The notes: generated from the sequence alone by a model not told the origin. A stretch of DNA of 64,000 nt from Silvimonas iriomotensis (GCF_014645535.1 NZ_BMLX01000002.1:921021-985020); one strand, 5' to 3'. Positions 10,328 through 18,882 are shown, counted from the first letter of the stretch. Made by a program: numbers and translations.

Positions 10328-10918
10328 TTAATCGATACGGCAGGCTTCGTCGAAATCCAGACGCGGATTGCGCGGGTGCAGTTGCGTATCGTCCCCATAA
10401 CCCAGGTTGATCAGGAAGTTGGATTTCCAGCTGCTGCCGGCAAAGAAGGCGGCATCGACTGCGGCGTTATCGAACCCGGACATCGGGCCGCAATCCAGAC
10501 CCAGCGCGCGGGCGGCTTCGATCAGGTAAGCGCCTTGCAGGCTGCCGTTACGGAATGCCGTGCTCTGGATGGCGGCATCGTTACCGGCAAACCAGCTGCG
10601 CGCATCGGCATGCGGAAACAGCTTGGGCAATTGCTCGTAGAATTCCAGGTCATAGGCGACGATCACAGTCACCGGTGCAGCCATGGTTTTATCAACGTTG
10701 CCGGCAGACAGCGCAGGCTTGAGCTTTTCCTTGGCGGCTTGCGATTTGACGAACACAAAGCGGGCCGGGTTGGAGTTGGCCGCAGTCGGCGCATAACGGC
10801 ACAGTTCATACAGGCGCTGCAGGGTGGCGTCAGTGACTTCCTGCGGCTTGAAATGGCTGTAGGTGCGCGCGTTGGCAAACAGTTGGTCCAGCACGGCTGC
10901 ATCAAGGATGGGTTTCAT
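10328..10918 (-). CDS. RutE-like nitroreductase / malonic semialdehyde reductase family protein
   Basis: This 196-residue FMN-dependent nitroreductase-fold protein closely follows Rut[46 protein letters not shown] and FLINLGYGD. RutE reduces the toxic malonic semialdehyde formed in pyrimidine catabolism to 3-hydroxypropionate. No other rut genes are nearby, so here it may act more generally on semialdehydes or quinones. A small leader separates it from pap upstream. Family membership is secure and the substrate is inferred. Confidence 0.85.
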   Translation of the reverse strand: MKPILDAAVLDQLFANARTYSHFKPQEVTDATLQRLYELCRYAPTAANSNPARFVFVKSQAAKEKLKPALSAGNVDKTMAAPVTVIVAYDLEFYEQLPKLFPHADARSWFAGNDAAIQSTAFRNGSLQGAYLIEAARALGLDCGPMSGFDNAAVDAAFFAGSSWKSNFLINLGYGDDTQLHPRNPRLDFDEACRID

Positions 10919-10988
10919 GCACTAGTCTCCGGCAAGCAAAAAACGCGCGGCGCATTGCGGCGCCGGCGTCAGGTTCAGGATTCTGCGT

Positions 10989-12506
10989 TTACTTTTTCTT
11001 GTGCGCGGTTTTATCGGCCGCATGCTGCCGGGCCAGGCGGGCCTCAATGGCCTCACACAGGGTCCGCAGCACTCTGATTCGCGCATGATACTTGTTATTG
11101 GCGCCGATCAGGTGCCAGGGCGCATGTGGCGTGCTGGTGCGCTCGACCATGTCGCTGGCGGCTTCAACGTACTGGCTCCATTTCTCGCGGTTGCGCCAGT
11201 CATCATCGGTGATCTTGAAGCGTTTGTAGCCAATTGCTTCACGCGACTGAAACCGCCGGAGCTGTTCATCCTGATCAATCGCCAGCCAGAATTTCACCAC
11301 GATCACGTTGGCGGCATCGAGCTGCATTTCAAAGTCGTTGATCTCGTTGTAGGCCCGCATCCATTCGGGCACATGGGCAAAGCCTTCAATGCGCTCGACC
11401 AGCACCCGGCCATACCAGGTGCGGTCAAACACCGTAAACCGGCCGCGCGCCGGCACGTGCCGCCAGAAACGCCAGAGCCAGGGCTGCGCTTTTTCCTCAT
11501 CGGTCGGGGCCGCAATGGGCACCACCTGATAACTGCGCACGTCCAGCGCGCCGGTAATCCGGCGGATGCTGCCGCCCTTGCCGGCCGCGTCCATGCCCTC
11601 AAACGCGACCACCACGGCCATATCCTTGAAGCCCGGTTCACGGCTCAGCCCGTTGAGGCGCCCCTGCAGGGCTTCCAGCTCTTGCAGATAGTCTTTCTTG
11701 TCGAGCTCATGATCGAGCTTGAGGGTGTCGAGCAGCCGCAGGCCATCCACCGGCGGCAACAAAGGTGGGGCGTCCACCCGCGTCGTACCCTGCTCGCCTT
11801 GGGCCAGATGATGCGCCAGCGCATCTTTCAACTGCCGGCCCACGGTCAGCGCACGGAAATTCTCATCCACGCACTCCACCACCCGCCACGGTGCGTCCGC
11901 CAGATTGGTCGCCATCAAGAGCTTGCGGGCACCATCCAGATTGCGTTCATAGTGTTTGAGGTAGGCATGATCCTCATCGGCCACGCGCCAGGCGGTGAGC
12001 GGATTATCCGATAGCGCCTTCATGCGCTTTTTCAGTTCGTCGGCCGACAAATGCAGCCAGAACTTGAGCAACAGCACGCCTTCTGAAGCCAGCATGCGCT
12101 CAAAGCGTGCGATTTTTTCTGCCTCTCGCTGCAAGGTGGCCGGGGCTTGCTGGTGTTCACCCGCCCAGACAGGGCCGGTATACCAGCCGCCAAACAGGAT
12201 GGAGATCTGGCCTTTGGGCGGCAGGCTGCGCCAGAAGCGGTACATGCCGGGACGGCCGGCATCGTCTTGCGGATGCGTGCTGAACGCATGGGTGGCAATG
12301 TGCCGCGGGTCCATCCACTCCATCAGCTTGTTGGCCATTTCGCCCTTGCCGGCGGTAGGCACGCCGCTGAGCAAGATCACCACAGAGCGCGCTGCGCGTT
12401 CGTGCATCTGGTATTGCAAGTCCAGCAATGCTTCCCGCAGGGTGGGCTCTTCGGCCTTGTAGGTGGCCTTGTCGATGTGATGCCCGAGTTCTGCTGCTTC
12501 AAACAT
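10989..12506 (-). CDS. pap: Polyphosphate:AMP phosphotransferase (two-domain PPK2)
   Basis: This 505-residue protein has two tandem PPK2 domains, the class II architecture that phosphorylates AMP to ADP with polyphosphate. The first domain has a P-loop-like LSGVPTAGKGEMANKL (about residues 46-61), the second FEGMDAAGKGGSIRRI (about 300-315). The second also keeps the lid-type motif DRTWYGRVLVERIEG. In known Pap enzymes the C-terminal domain carries the activity. The N-terminal P-loop has a Pro-Thr-Ala substitution for Asp-Ala-Ala, consistent with a non-catalytic first domain. It is cytoplasmic and would help regenerate ADP/ATP under stress. Confidence 0.9.
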   Translation of the reverse strand: MFEAAELGHHIDKATYKAEEPTLREALLDLQYQMHERAARSVVILLSGVPTAGKGEMANKLMEWMDPRHIATHAFSTHPQDDAGRPGMYRFWRSLPPKGQISILFGGWYTGPVWAGEHQQAPATLQREAEKIARFERMLASEGVLLLKFWLHLSADELKKRMKALSDNPLTAWRVADEDHAYLKHYERNLDGARKLLMATNLADAPWRVVECVDENFRALTVGRQLKDALAHHLAQGEQGTTRVDAPPLLPPVDGLRLLDTLKLDHELDKKDYLQELEALQGRLNGLSREPGFKDMAVVVAFEGMDAAGKGGSIRRITGALDVRSYQVVPIAAPTDEEKAQPWLWRFWRHVPARGRFTVFDRTWYGRVLVERIEGFAHVPEWMRAYNEINDFEMQLDAANVIVVKFWLAIDQDEQLRRFQSREAIGYKRFKITDDDWRNREKWSQYVEAASDMVERTSTPHAPWHLIGANNKYHARIRVLRTLCEAIEARLARQHAADKTAHKKK

Positions 12507-12556
12507 GAACCTGCCCTCGTGAGGCCGAAAGCTTCATTATGGGGATGACAGACATG

Positions 12557-12586
12557 AAAAAAGGAAGTCCGCAGACTTCCTTTTTT
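12557..12586. terminator. Intrinsic terminator downstream of erpA
   Basis: Stem GGAAGTC/GACTTCC with loop CGCA is extended by flanking A6/T6 runs. On the minus strand it follows the erpA stop by about 20 bases. Confidence 0.9.
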
Positions 12587-12606
12587 GATTTGATCGTGGT
12601 GTCAGA

Positions 12607-12957
12607 TCAGACCGAGAACGACGAGCCGCAACCACAAGTGGAGGTGGCGTTCGGGTTCTTGATGGTGAATTGCGAACCTTCCAGGCTTTCGACGTAGTCG
12701 ATTTCAGCACCGACAAGGTACTGATAGCTCATCGGGTCGATCAAGAGGGTCACGCCGCTCTTTTCAACCGGGGTGTCGTCTTCGTTGACGATTTCGTCAA
12801 ACGTGAAGCCGTACTGAAAGCCAGAGCAACCGCCGCCGGTCACGAATACGCGCAGTTTCAGATCGGGATTGCCTTCTTCCTCGATCAGTTCGCGTACCTT
12901 GCTGGCCGCGGAATCAGTGAAAATGAACGGGCTCGGCATTTCGGCTACCGCATTCAT
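12607..12957 (-). CDS. erpA: Iron-sulfur cluster insertion protein ErpA
   Basis: This A-type Fe-S carrier (116 aa) delivers clusters to apo-enzymes such as IspG. The three cluster-binding cysteines are in [11 protein letters not shown] and in the C-terminal TCGCGSSF. I use ATG 12957 because GGAG lies 6 bases upstream; five further codons upstream in frame are open but have no ribosome-binding site. The gene is monocistronic, with a terminator downstream and a promoter upstream that is overlapped by an IscR-like palindrome (separate entry). Confidence 0.95.
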   Translation of the reverse strand: MNAVAEMPSPFIFTDSAASKVRELIEEEGNPDLKLRVFVTGGGCSGFQYGFTFDEIVNEDDTPVEKSGVTLLIDPMSYQYLVGAEIDYVESLEGSQFTIKNPNATSTCGCGSSFSV

Positions 12958-12971
12958 GGGATGCTCCTGCA

Positions 12972-12996
12972 ATAGTTGACTAATATAGTTGGATTA
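12972..12996. promoter_or_regulatory. IscR type-1-like operator upstream of erpA
   Basis: On the plus strand the site starts ATAGTTGACTA and matches the E. coli IscR type 1 palindrome (ATASYYGACTRWWWYAGTCRRSTAT) at about 21 of 25 positions, with one half-site perfect. It covers the predicted erpA transcription start, ideal for repression by an Fe-S-loaded IscR. The site is seen; the regulator is inferred. Confidence 0.6.
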
Positions 12997-13021
12997 TCCG
13001 CCTCGCATGGCGGACGGTCAA
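12993..13021 (-). promoter_or_regulatory. Sigma-70 promoter of erpA
   Basis: On the minus strand, TTGACC (13021-13016), a 17-base spacer and GATAAT (12998-12993). Transcription would start near 12986, giving a leader of about 30 bases. Confidence 0.7.
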
Positions 13022-13065
13022 TCCATCTTGCGGACAAAGCAGGCATCGCATGCATGCGGCGCCCG

Positions 13066-13491
13066 TCAGACGCGCGCGGTTTCTTTCTCTGGCGCGCTCT
13101 GCGGCGACTTCTCTGCCACCGGGGTCACCACACTGGCGCCTGCCAGCGGGATCAGACGACCTTCAATCACCGCGCCCGGATGCATTTCCAGCATCTTGTA
13201 GGTGAGATCGCCCTTGACCCGGGCTTTCGGTTGCAGTTCCACGAACTGCGAACACTCGATCGGGCCCACGACTTCGCCGTTCAGTACAAGATGGCTGCAA
13301 CGCACCTTGCCTTCAACCCTGGCTTTTTCCGAGACGACGAGCGTGCCGTTTTTTTCATCAGCAGCAGTCACGCTGCCACGGATGGTGCCATCAACACGCA
13401 GGCCACCGGCAAAGACAACATCACCGCTGACGGCGCTGCCCTGACCGATCAGGCTGTCGATACGCTGGCTACCCTTTTTGTTCTTGAACAT
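13066..13491 (-). CDS. Bactofilin family cytoskeletal protein
   Basis: This 141-residue bactofilin has a central beta-helix domain (about residues 10-110) of short repeats such as VDGTIRGSV, VEGKVRCSH and VKGDLTYK, flanked by a basic N-terminus and a Pro/Glu-rich C-terminal tail. Bactofilins polymerise without nucleotide and organise peptidoglycan enzymes or shape. The start ATG 13491 has GGAGGA 5-6 bases upstream and overlaps the stop of the preceding gene by one base (TGATG). The coupled membrane protein with a coiled coil may be its membrane partner (inference). Confidence 0.9.
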   Translation of the reverse strand: MFKNKKGSQRIDSLIGQGSAVSGDVVFAGGLRVDGTIRGSVTAADEKNGTLVVSEKARVEGKVRCSHLVLNGEVVGPIECSQFVELQPKARVKGDLTYKMLEMHPGAVIEGRLIPLAGASVVTPVAEKSPQSAPEKETARV

Positions 13492-14201
13492 CAAATTCCT
13501 CCGGCTTTCTTCTGACATTGCGCCAGTGTGGTCCTGGCATCCTTGACGCCCAGCGTGGCCTCAAACAGCTCTGGCCGCGCGCCATCGGGCACCGTGACAT
13601 CCCCTTCAATGCGCTGGTAATGCTTGATCCGCACCGTTTGCTGGGCAAATTCGATCCGCGCAGGTCTGGCCTTGCTGGTGGCAGAAATATTAAGCACACC
13701 ATCAAACTCTGGCGCCCGGTCTACCCCTTGCACGACCGTGAGACGGTAATGCCATTTGTTTTGCTCGCCCGGCTCAAACTCACAGGAGGCAAAGCTGACC
13801 TGATGAGCGCGATCATTGGCCGTCAGCAATGTCTCGAAAAACGCAAGGCGTTCGCGGCTGCTGGCCAGCTCTTGTTGGGCGCTGGACAGATCACCGGCCA
13901 GCGCCGTACGCGCGGCATCTGCCATTTGCAGTTGCTGGGTTTTCTCGGCCAGTTGCAGGCTGACTTGCGCCAGTGCGCTGGCATTGGCCAGCGAGGCCCT
14001 GGCCGCCTGCCCCAGACGCTCGCTTTCCTGGCGGGCGCCGTTCTGATAGCCCCACCATACGCCCGCCACGACCGCCACCGACAATACGCCGACCAGCGTG
14101 GTCAGCTGCAGCAGCCGGCCGGTGACACCGGGCGCGGGTTTGACAGACAAAGGCGCGGCTGACAGCCGCGCCCTTTGCAAACGGTAAAGCCGTCGTCGCA
14201 T
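13491..14201 (-). CDS. Single-pass membrane protein with coiled coil, bactofilin partner
   Basis: This is a 236-residue protein of unknown function. It has a basic cytoplasmic N-terminus (residues 1-30), one transmembrane helix (about 31-52, LLQLTTLVGVLSVAVVAGVW), a periplasmic coiled coil rich in Ala/Gln/Glu (about 57-125), and a C-terminal beta-rich domain with two cysteines (SCEFEP; AQCQKK). A similar membrane plus coiled-coil protein encoded next to a bactofilin is common in betaproteobacteria (DUF6776-type by memory). Translation is coupled to the bactofilin gene by TGATG. I infer that it anchors bactofilin or acts in cell-wall synthesis. Confidence 0.8.
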   Translation of the reverse strand: MRRRLYRLQRARLSAAPLSVKPAPGVTGRLLQLTTLVGVLSVAVVAGVWWGYQNGARQESERLGQAARASLANASALAQVSLQLAEKTQQLQMADAARTALAGDLSSAQQELASSRERLAFFETLLTANDRAHQVSFASCEFEPGEQNKWHYRLTVVQGVDRAPEFDGVLNISATSKARPARIEFAQQTVRIKHYQRIEGDVTVPDGARPELFEATLGVKDARTTLAQCQKKAGGI

Positions 14202-14214
14202 GGGTCAGCCGGCC

Positions 14215-15258
14215 TTAGGGCAGCAACGGAACAATTTCGAGACCCTGCTGCTCAGGCAGGCCGAACATCAGGTTCATCACCTGCACGGCCTGACCGGAAG
14301 CCCCCTTCACCAGGTTGTCTTCCACCACCAGAATGACCAGCAAGTCGCCATTGCCCGGGCGATGTACCGCGATCCGGGCGTAGTTGGAACCGCGCACCGA
14401 CCGCGTTTCCGGCGTGGCGCCCGCGGGCATCACATCCACAAACGGCTCGTTGGCAAAGCAGTCTTCAAACAGCTTCTGGAAATCCGTATCACGCGCTTCA
14501 GGCAAAATGCGTGCGTACAAGGTGGAATGAATACCGCGAATGAGCGGAGTCAGGTGCGGCACAAAGGTCAGATTCACCGGCGCGCCGTGAATGGCGGTCA
14601 GCCCCTGCACCATTTCCGGGGAATGACGATGCCCCTTCACGCCATAGGCTTTGAAGTTGTCGCCCGCTTCGGCAAACAGGGTGCCGACTTCGGCCTTGCG
14701 CCCGGCACCCGATACGCCGGACTTACAGTCTGCAATCAGCGTCTGGGTGTCGATCAGCTTTTTGCCGCCATCAAGCAGCGGCTTGAAGCCCAGTTGTACG
14801 GAGGTCGGGTAGCAACCGGCCATACCGATCAGACGCGCTTTGCGGATGGCGTCGCGGTTCACTTCGGGCAAGCCGTAGACGGCTTCGGCCAGCAGATCGG
14901 TGCAGGTATGCTCCATGGCATACCATTTCTGGAATTCTGCGGGGTCTTTCAGGCGGAAATCCGCCGCCAGATCAATCACCTTGACGCCGGCTTCAAGCAG
15001 CTCACGCGCCTGGGCCATGGCCACGCCATGCGGGGTGGCAAAGAACACGACGTCGCATTGCTTGAGGTCCGAGTCATCCGGCGAGGAAAACGCCACATCC
15101 ACACAGCCGCGCAGGCTGGGGAACATGTCAGAAACCGGCATGCCGGCTTCCTTGCGGGAGGTTACGGCCTTGATTCTGGCGCCACCATGTCGGGAAAGCA
15201 GACGCAGCAGTTCTACCCCGGTGTAACCGGTGCCGCCAACAATGCCTACGTTGATCAT
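14215..15258 (-). CDS. argC: N-acetyl-gamma-glutamyl-phosphate reductase
   Basis: ArgC (347 aa) reduces N-acetylglutamyl phosphate with NADPH in arginine biosynthesis. The N-terminal Rossmann motif is [18 protein letters not shown]. The catalytic cysteine lies in [12 protein letters not shown], and the substrate-binding block is [10 protein letters not shown]. Length matches the long type. It lies immediately upstream of the bactofilin pair on the same strand (14-base gap), an association with no obvious metabolic logic. Confidence 0.96.
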   Translation of the reverse strand: MINVGIVGGTGYTGVELLRLLSRHGGARIKAVTSRKEAGMPVSDMFPSLRGCVDVAFSSPDDSDLKQCDVVFFATPHGVAMAQARELLEAGVKVIDLAADFRLKDPAEFQKWYAMEHTCTDLLAEAVYGLPEVNRDAIRKARLIGMAGCYPTSVQLGFKPLLDGGKKLIDTQTLIADCKSGVSGAGRKAEVGTLFAEAGDNFKAYGVKGHRHSPEMVQGLTAIHGAPVNLTFVPHLTPLIRGIHSTLYARILPEARDTDFQKLFEDCFANEPFVDVMPAGATPETRSVRGSNYARIAVHRPGNGDLLVILVVEDNLVKGASGQAVQVMNLMFGLPEQQGLEIVPLLP

Positions 15259-15443
15259 GTTCGCTTTCTCCTGTGGCTGAAAAGTCAGACTGATAATTCT
15301 AACAGACTAAAGTGCCAACCTTACTGACATCTCTGTAACACGCTTCATCGCAAGTCTGCCGCCACGGGCCGCTCGTCAGGCGTCAAAAAACCATCATGAA
15401 ATCATGAAGCCGCCCCACAAATCCATGGAGCGAAGCCCGAAAA

Positions 15444-15471
15444 TGAAAAAACCGCCCACAAGGGGCGGTTC
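15444..15471 (-). terminator. Intrinsic terminator of rplM-rpsI
   Basis: Stem AACCGCCC/GGGCGGTT (15450-15470), five-base loop, followed on the minus strand by a T-run. It lies about 30 bases after the rpsI stop. Confidence 0.92.
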
Positions 15472-15498
15472 TTTTGAGCAAGTAACACTCGCAGCGAA

Positions 15499-15891
15499 TT
15501 AACGCTTGGAGAATTGCTTGCGACGGCGGGCCTTGCGCAGACCAACCTTCTTACGTTCAACTTCACGTGCATCGCGAGTAACCAGACCAGCAGCCTTCAG
15601 AGTCGGCTTCAGCTCAGCGGAGAAGTCGATCAGGGCACGGGTGATGCCATGACGCAGCGCGCCGGCTTGACCAGTTTCGCCACCACCAACCACATTGACC
15701 AGAATGTCAAAGGATTCGAGGTTCTGGGTCAGTTCCAGCGGCTGGCGAACGACCATGCGGCCGGTTTCACGAGCGAAGTATTGATCCAGCGGCTTGCCGT
15801 TAACAACGATGTTACCGGTGCCCTTGGTCAGAAACACACGAGCAACTGCGCTCTTGCGACGACCGGTACCGTAATAGTATTTACCTACCAT
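15499..15891 (-). CDS. rpsI: 30S ribosomal protein S9
   Basis: S9 (130 aa) belongs to the small-subunit head. Its basic C-terminal tail, here [17 protein letters not shown], reaches the P-site tRNA. The typical [14 protein letters not shown] start and [15 protein letters not shown] loop are present. It follows rplM by 11 bases in the universally conserved rplM-rpsI operon. Confidence 0.98.
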   Translation of the reverse strand: MVGKYYYGTGRRKSAVARVFLTKGTGNIVVNGKPLDQYFARETGRMVVRQPLELTQNLESFDILVNVVGGGETGQAGALRHGITRALIDFSAELKPTLKAAGLVTRDAREVERKKVGLRKARRRKQFSKR

Positions 15892-15902
15892 TTGGGCTTT
15901 CC

Positions 15903-16331
15903 TTAGATATCCAGAACTTGCGGCAGCTGGGCAGAGTGCGGATGCTCAGTGCCAGCGTAAACCTTCAGCTTCTTCAGCATGGCGTAGCCCAGCGGGCCCT
16001 TCGGCAGCATGCCTTTCACTGCGGTCTCGAGCACACGGCCCGGGAACTTGTTTTGCAGTTCAGTGAAGGTACGTTCATAGATACCGCCCGGGAAACCGGA
16101 GTGACGGTAGTAAATCTTGGACGTTGCCTTGTCACCGGTTACGCGCAGTTTGTCTGCGTTAACCACTACGATGTAGTCGCCCGTATCAACGTGCGGGGTG
16201 TACTCGGCCTTGTGCTTGCCACGCAGACGCTTGGCGATTTCAGCCGCGAGACGACCCAGCACTTTGTCAGTGGCGTCAACGACGTACCACTCGCGCTTTA
16301 CCTCGTGCGGCTTGGCAGAAAAAGTTTTCAT
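15903..16331 (-). CDS. rplM: 50S ribosomal protein L13
   Basis: L13 (142 aa) is an early-assembly large-subunit protein. The sequence [20 protein letters not shown] and [16 protein letters not shown] are diagnostic. The frame is open for six more codons upstream (MWIRAV), but ATG 16331 gives the canonical 142-aa product. A strong promoter lies about 40-70 bases upstream. Confidence 0.98.
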   Translation of the reverse strand: MKTFSAKPHEVKREWYVVDATDKVLGRLAAEIAKRLRGKHKAEYTPHVDTGDYIVVVNADKLRVTGDKATSKIYYRHSGFPGGIYERTFTELQNKFPGRVLETAVKGMLPKGPLGYAMLKKLKVYAGTEHPHSAQLPQVLDI

Positions 16332-16371
16332 AACTGCTCGTATCCACAATTCGATTTGGAGAAAGTCGCGG

Positions 16372-16401
16372 ATTTTATCCCTGTATTCAAGGCTCTGTCA
16401 A
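16372..16401 (-). promoter_or_regulatory. Sigma-70 promoter of rplM-rpsI
   Basis: On the minus strand a perfect TTGACA (16401-16396) is followed after 18 bases by TAAAAT (16377-16372), with GATAAA as an alternative at 16-base spacing. Predicted start is near 16365. Confidence 0.75.
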
Positions 16402-16443
16402 ACCTGAATACGTCTGGAGACACTAACGCTGACATACGGTGGT

Positions 16444-16533
16444 AAAAAAAACGCAATCCTGGTCTGGATTGCGCTGAATTCCACCAAAGAAGGAGGATGG
16501 AGGAGACAACATCAAGGCAAGCCCTGACGTTGC
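16444..16533 (-). ncRNA. Candidate trans-acting small RNA with anti-Shine-Dalgarno core (~90 nt)
   Basis: Three modules are visible. The 5' end forms an 11-bp hairpin (16532-16507, two G-U pairs) with a CUUG tetraloop. Next comes a single-stranded pyrimidine-rich stretch containing CUCCUCC and UCCUCCUUC, both complementary to Shine-Dalgarno sequences. Last is an intrinsic terminator (stem CGCAAUCC/GGAUUGCG, loop of 6) ending in eight U. A promoter with correct spacing places the start at G16533, one base before the first hairpin. No plausible protein is encoded. This architecture resembles Hfq-dependent repressor sRNAs whose CU-rich loop binds ribosome-binding sites. The name, Rfam family and targets are unknown to me. 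Confidence 0.8.
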
Positions 16534-16539
16534 AATAGC

Positions 16540-16569
16540 AGTATATGACAAACAGCTAAATCGTTTCAA
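16540..16569 (-). promoter_or_regulatory. Sigma-70 promoter of the small RNA
   Basis: Minus strand: TTGAAA (16569-16564), 18-base spacer, TATACT (16545-16540). The predicted start at 16533 is 7 bases beyond the -10 box. Confidence 0.75.
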
Positions 16570-16691
16570 GCAAATTTGCTGCGGTGCGACAATCGGAGCA
16601 AAGTCCACCCCTGCTGGTCTCGCTGCCGATTGAAAGGCTACAATCGGGCACCACATATATTCTTGATATTCAGACAGACAAGCGGGATACG

Positions 16692-17111
16692 ATGAAAGCA
16701 CGATTGAAATGGGTTGAAGCAGTCAGTTTCCTGGCCGAATCCGGCTCTGGCCATGCGGTGCTGATGGATGGCGCGCCCGAAGGTGGCGGCCGCAATCTGG
16801 GCCCGCGCCCGATGGAACTGGTGCTGATGGGTACCGTGGGCTGCACCACGTACGACGTCATCCACATTCTGAAAAAGAGCCGCGCCGACGTGCGTGACTG
16901 CGTGGTGGAAGTGGACTCTGACCGTGCCACGGAAGACCCGAAAGTCTTCACCCGTATCCACTTTCATTTCATTGTGACCGGCAAGGCGCTCAAGCCTGAG
17001 CAAGTGGAACGCGCGATCAAGCTGTCGGCAGAAAAATACTGCTCGGCCTCGATCATGCTGGGCAAGACCGCGGATATCACGCATGACTTCGAAATCCGCG
17101 AGGCGGATTGA
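16692..17111 (+). CDS. yhfA: OsmC family protein, YhfA type
   Basis: This 139-residue OsmC-fold protein follows E. coli YhfA throughout: KARLKWVEAVSFL, SGHAVLMDG, RPMELVLMGTVGCTTYDV, FHFIVTG and LSAEKYCSASIML. The two cysteines (in GCTTYD and KYCSAS) are at the positions of the OsmC peroxidatic pair, so thiol-dependent peroxide reduction is possible, though YhfA-type proteins are poorly characterised. The start ATG 16692 has GGGA 5 bases upstream; the open frame extends to 16584 but without family similarity. It diverges from the small RNA. Confidence 0.9.
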   Translation: MKARLKWVEAVSFLAESGSGHAVLMDGAPEGGGRNLGPRPMELVLMGTVGCTTYDVIHILKKSRADVRDCVVEVDSDRATEDPKVFTRIHFHFIVTGKALKPEQVERAIKLSAEKYCSASIMLGKTADITHDFEIREAD

Positions 17112-17141
17112 ACGATTAAACAAACAATGCAAGTTGCACCA

Positions 17142-17180
17142 CCAACAAAAAAGGCCGCTGATTGCGGCTTTTTTTGTTGG
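17142..17180. terminator. Long bidirectional terminator between yhfA and the FNT channel gene
   Basis: CCAACAAAAAA plus GCCGC on the left pairs with GCGGC plus TTTTTTTGTTGG on the right around loop TGATT. A- and T-runs in the arms let it act on both convergent genes. Confidence 0.92.
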
Positions 17181-17204
17181 GCGACGCCACGCTGGTGCAG
17201 CGGA

Positions 17205-18062
17205 TCAGGGCACCAGATCAGGCACACAACCTTCTGCGGCCGGATGTTCATGCGCTTTCACGGGTGCTGATTTCTTGTGCTGGGGCAGATAAATCAGCGC
17301 GTACGGCAGGCCGATCAGCAAGGCACCACCCACGAGGTTACCCAGCGTTGCCGGAATCAGGTTGCCGACGATGAACTGGCTCAGGCTGATATCGGCGCCG
17401 GCCATCATGGCGGCGGGAATGATGAACAGGTTGGCGATGCTGTGCTCCATGCCCAGGGTGACAAAGGCCATCACCGGGAACCAGATGCCCAGCATGCGAC
17501 CGAACGTGTCCTTGGCCGAGTAACCCTGCATGGAGGCTACGCACACCAGCATATTGGCCAGCACACCCTTGGTGAAGGTCATCCAGAACGGGTGCGAGAC
17601 TTTGGCGCTGGCAATGTTGACGAGATATTGCGTGGCGGCATCGGTGGTCAGCAAATGGGTTTCCAGACCAAACAGCCAGGCGGTCGCGACGGCGCCAATG
17701 GCGTTACCGGCAAACGAGATCACCCAGAAGCGGGTCAGCGTTTTGCTGCCAATCCCCCCTTGCCACCAGGCGGTAAAACCACCGGCGCAGTTAGAGGTAA
17801 AGAGATCAACCCCGGTCAGCGTCACTGCAATGAAGCCCAGCGGGAAAACAGCACCGAACAGGAATTTCTGCAAGCCAGGATTGCTGGCCGCAAGGCCGGT
17901 GGCGCCGCCGGCCACTTCCATGGCCAGTAACGTACCCAGGCCGATAAACATACCGCCCAGCACGGCCATCAGGCCGAGCCGCCATACCGGCATCACGGCT
18001 TTTTCAGTGCCGTGATGCGCCATGTAATCGACAATTTCAGAAGGAGATCGAAGGAGTGACAT
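17205..18062 (-). CDS. Formate/nitrite transporter (FNT) family channel
   Basis: This 285-residue protein has the six-helix FNT fold (FocA/NirC). It begins RSPSEIVDYM; membrane segments follow from about residue 28. The signature LFTSNC and the central-pore region LGMEHSIANLF, which carries the conserved histidine, are present. FNT channels pass formate, nitrite or related monovalent anions. Which anion is moved here cannot be read from the sequence; no pfl, nir or fdh genes are adjacent. A perfect FNR/ANR-type palindrome 104 bases upstream argues for induction without oxygen. Confidence 0.92.
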   Translation of the reverse strand: MSLLRSPSEIVDYMAHHGTEKAVMPVWRLGLMAVLGGMFIGLGTLLAMEVAGGATGLAASNPGLQKFLFGAVFPLGFIAVTLTGVDLFTSNCAGGFTAWWQGGIGSKTLTRFWVISFAGNAIGAVATAWLFGLETHLLTTDAATQYLVNIASAKVSHPFWMTFTKGVLANMLVCVASMQGYSAKDTFGRMLGIWFPVMAFVTLGMEHSIANLFIIPAAMMAGADISLSQFIVGNLIPATLGNLVGGALLIGLPYALIYLPQHKKSAPVKAHEHPAAEGCVPDLVP

Positions 18063-18165
18063 GCCGCACCTGCGTGGTCAATGTGATATGACATGCAGTT
18101 ATACGCGCGGCATCAGGGCCTTCTCTGTGAACAAGTTCCGCTCAGCAGCGTGACTTTACAAACAA

Positions 18166-18179
18166 TTGATTCGTATCAA
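18166..18179. promoter_or_regulatory. FNR/ANR-type box upstream of the FNT channel gene
   Basis: TTGAT-TCGT-ATCAA is an exact match to the TTGAT-N4-ATCAA consensus of FNR/ANR/CRP-FNR regulators. It lies 104 bases before the channel start codon. I could not find a clear -10 box at the spacing expected of a class II site. Confidence 0.75.
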
Positions 18180-18180
18180 G

Positions 18181-18234
18181 AAAACACTGTGATGAAGTAC
18201 CACTCCTCCGCCATCCGGAGGATTTACATCACAG
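18181..18234 (-). terminator. Two-tier hairpin terminator at the coq7 3' end
   Basis: Outer arms CTGTGATG (18187-18194) and CATCACAG (18227-18234) enclose an inner stem TCCTCCG/CGGAGGA. On the minus strand it is followed by TGTTTTCTT. The outer arm overlaps the coq7 stop codon. Confidence 0.65.
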
Positions 18235-18882
18235 GCGATAAGACAGCGAGGTCATGACTTTGGAGGTCTGCGCCATCAAATGCACCACGGGCAAGGGCAG
18301 CGGCGCGCCACCCATTTCTTCAGCCAGATGGGCGTGCTGCATCTCGTCGGTATGCATTTGTTCGACCACAGCGCGGCTCTTGGCGTCTTGCGGCGGCAAT
18401 TCCCGCAGGTGGGATTGCAGATGCTCGCCGACCTGGCGTTCGGTCTCGGCCAGAAAACCCAGGTTCCACTTGTCGCCGATCACCCCGGCGGCCACGCCCA
18501 GCGCCAGGCTGCCGGCGTACCAGAACGGGTTCAGCAGACTTGGGCGGCTGCCCAGTTCGTGCAGCCGTTGTTCGGTCCAGGCCAGATGCTCGACTTCTTC
18601 ATGCGCGGCGTGGCGCAGGGCATCGCGGGCGGCCGGGTCACGGGCGGTAAGGCTTTGCCCTTGATAAAGCGCCTGGGCACATACCTCGCCACTATGGTTC
18701 ACCCGCATCAGGCCGGCGGCGTGGGTTTTGTCGGCCTCGGTCAGTTCGGCTTCATCGATGTGGGCATCCGGGTGCGCGCGCTCGCTGATGGCCGGCGCCG
18801 CCAGCGTACGCAGCATGACGTCGAATTCAGAAATCAGACGGTCAACGGAAGGCAGGGCGGGCAGGCGGGGGACAGGCAGCAT
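18229..18882 (-). CDS. coq7: Demethoxyubiquinone hydroxylase Coq7
   Basis: Coq7 (217 aa) is the di-iron enzyme that adds the 6-hydroxyl in aerobic ubiquinone biosynthesis. The carboxylate-bridged site is visible as [30 protein letters not shown] and TDEMQHA, i.e. two EXXH-containing helical repeats. The start is a choice between GTG 18903 and ATG 18882; the latter has GGAA 8 bases upstream. The gene's end is overlapped by the hairpin that precedes the oxygen-responsive channel gene. Confidence 0.94.
   Translation of the reverse strand: MLPVPRLPALPSVDRLISEFDVMLRTLAAPAISERAHPDAHIDEAELTEADKTHAAGLMRVNHSGEVCAQALYQGQSLTARDPAARDALRHAAHEEVEHLAWTEQRLHELGSRPSLLNPFWYAGSLALGVAAGVIGDKWNLGFLAETERQVGEHLQSHLRELPPQDAKSRAVVEQMHTDEMQHAHLAEEMGGAPLPLPVVHLMAQTSKVMTSLSYRL

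Noticed and set aside
16423-16701. 92-codon minus-strand frame over the sRNA locus
   Set aside because: It runs through the promoter, sRNA and terminator, has no ribosome-binding site and an unnatural composition.
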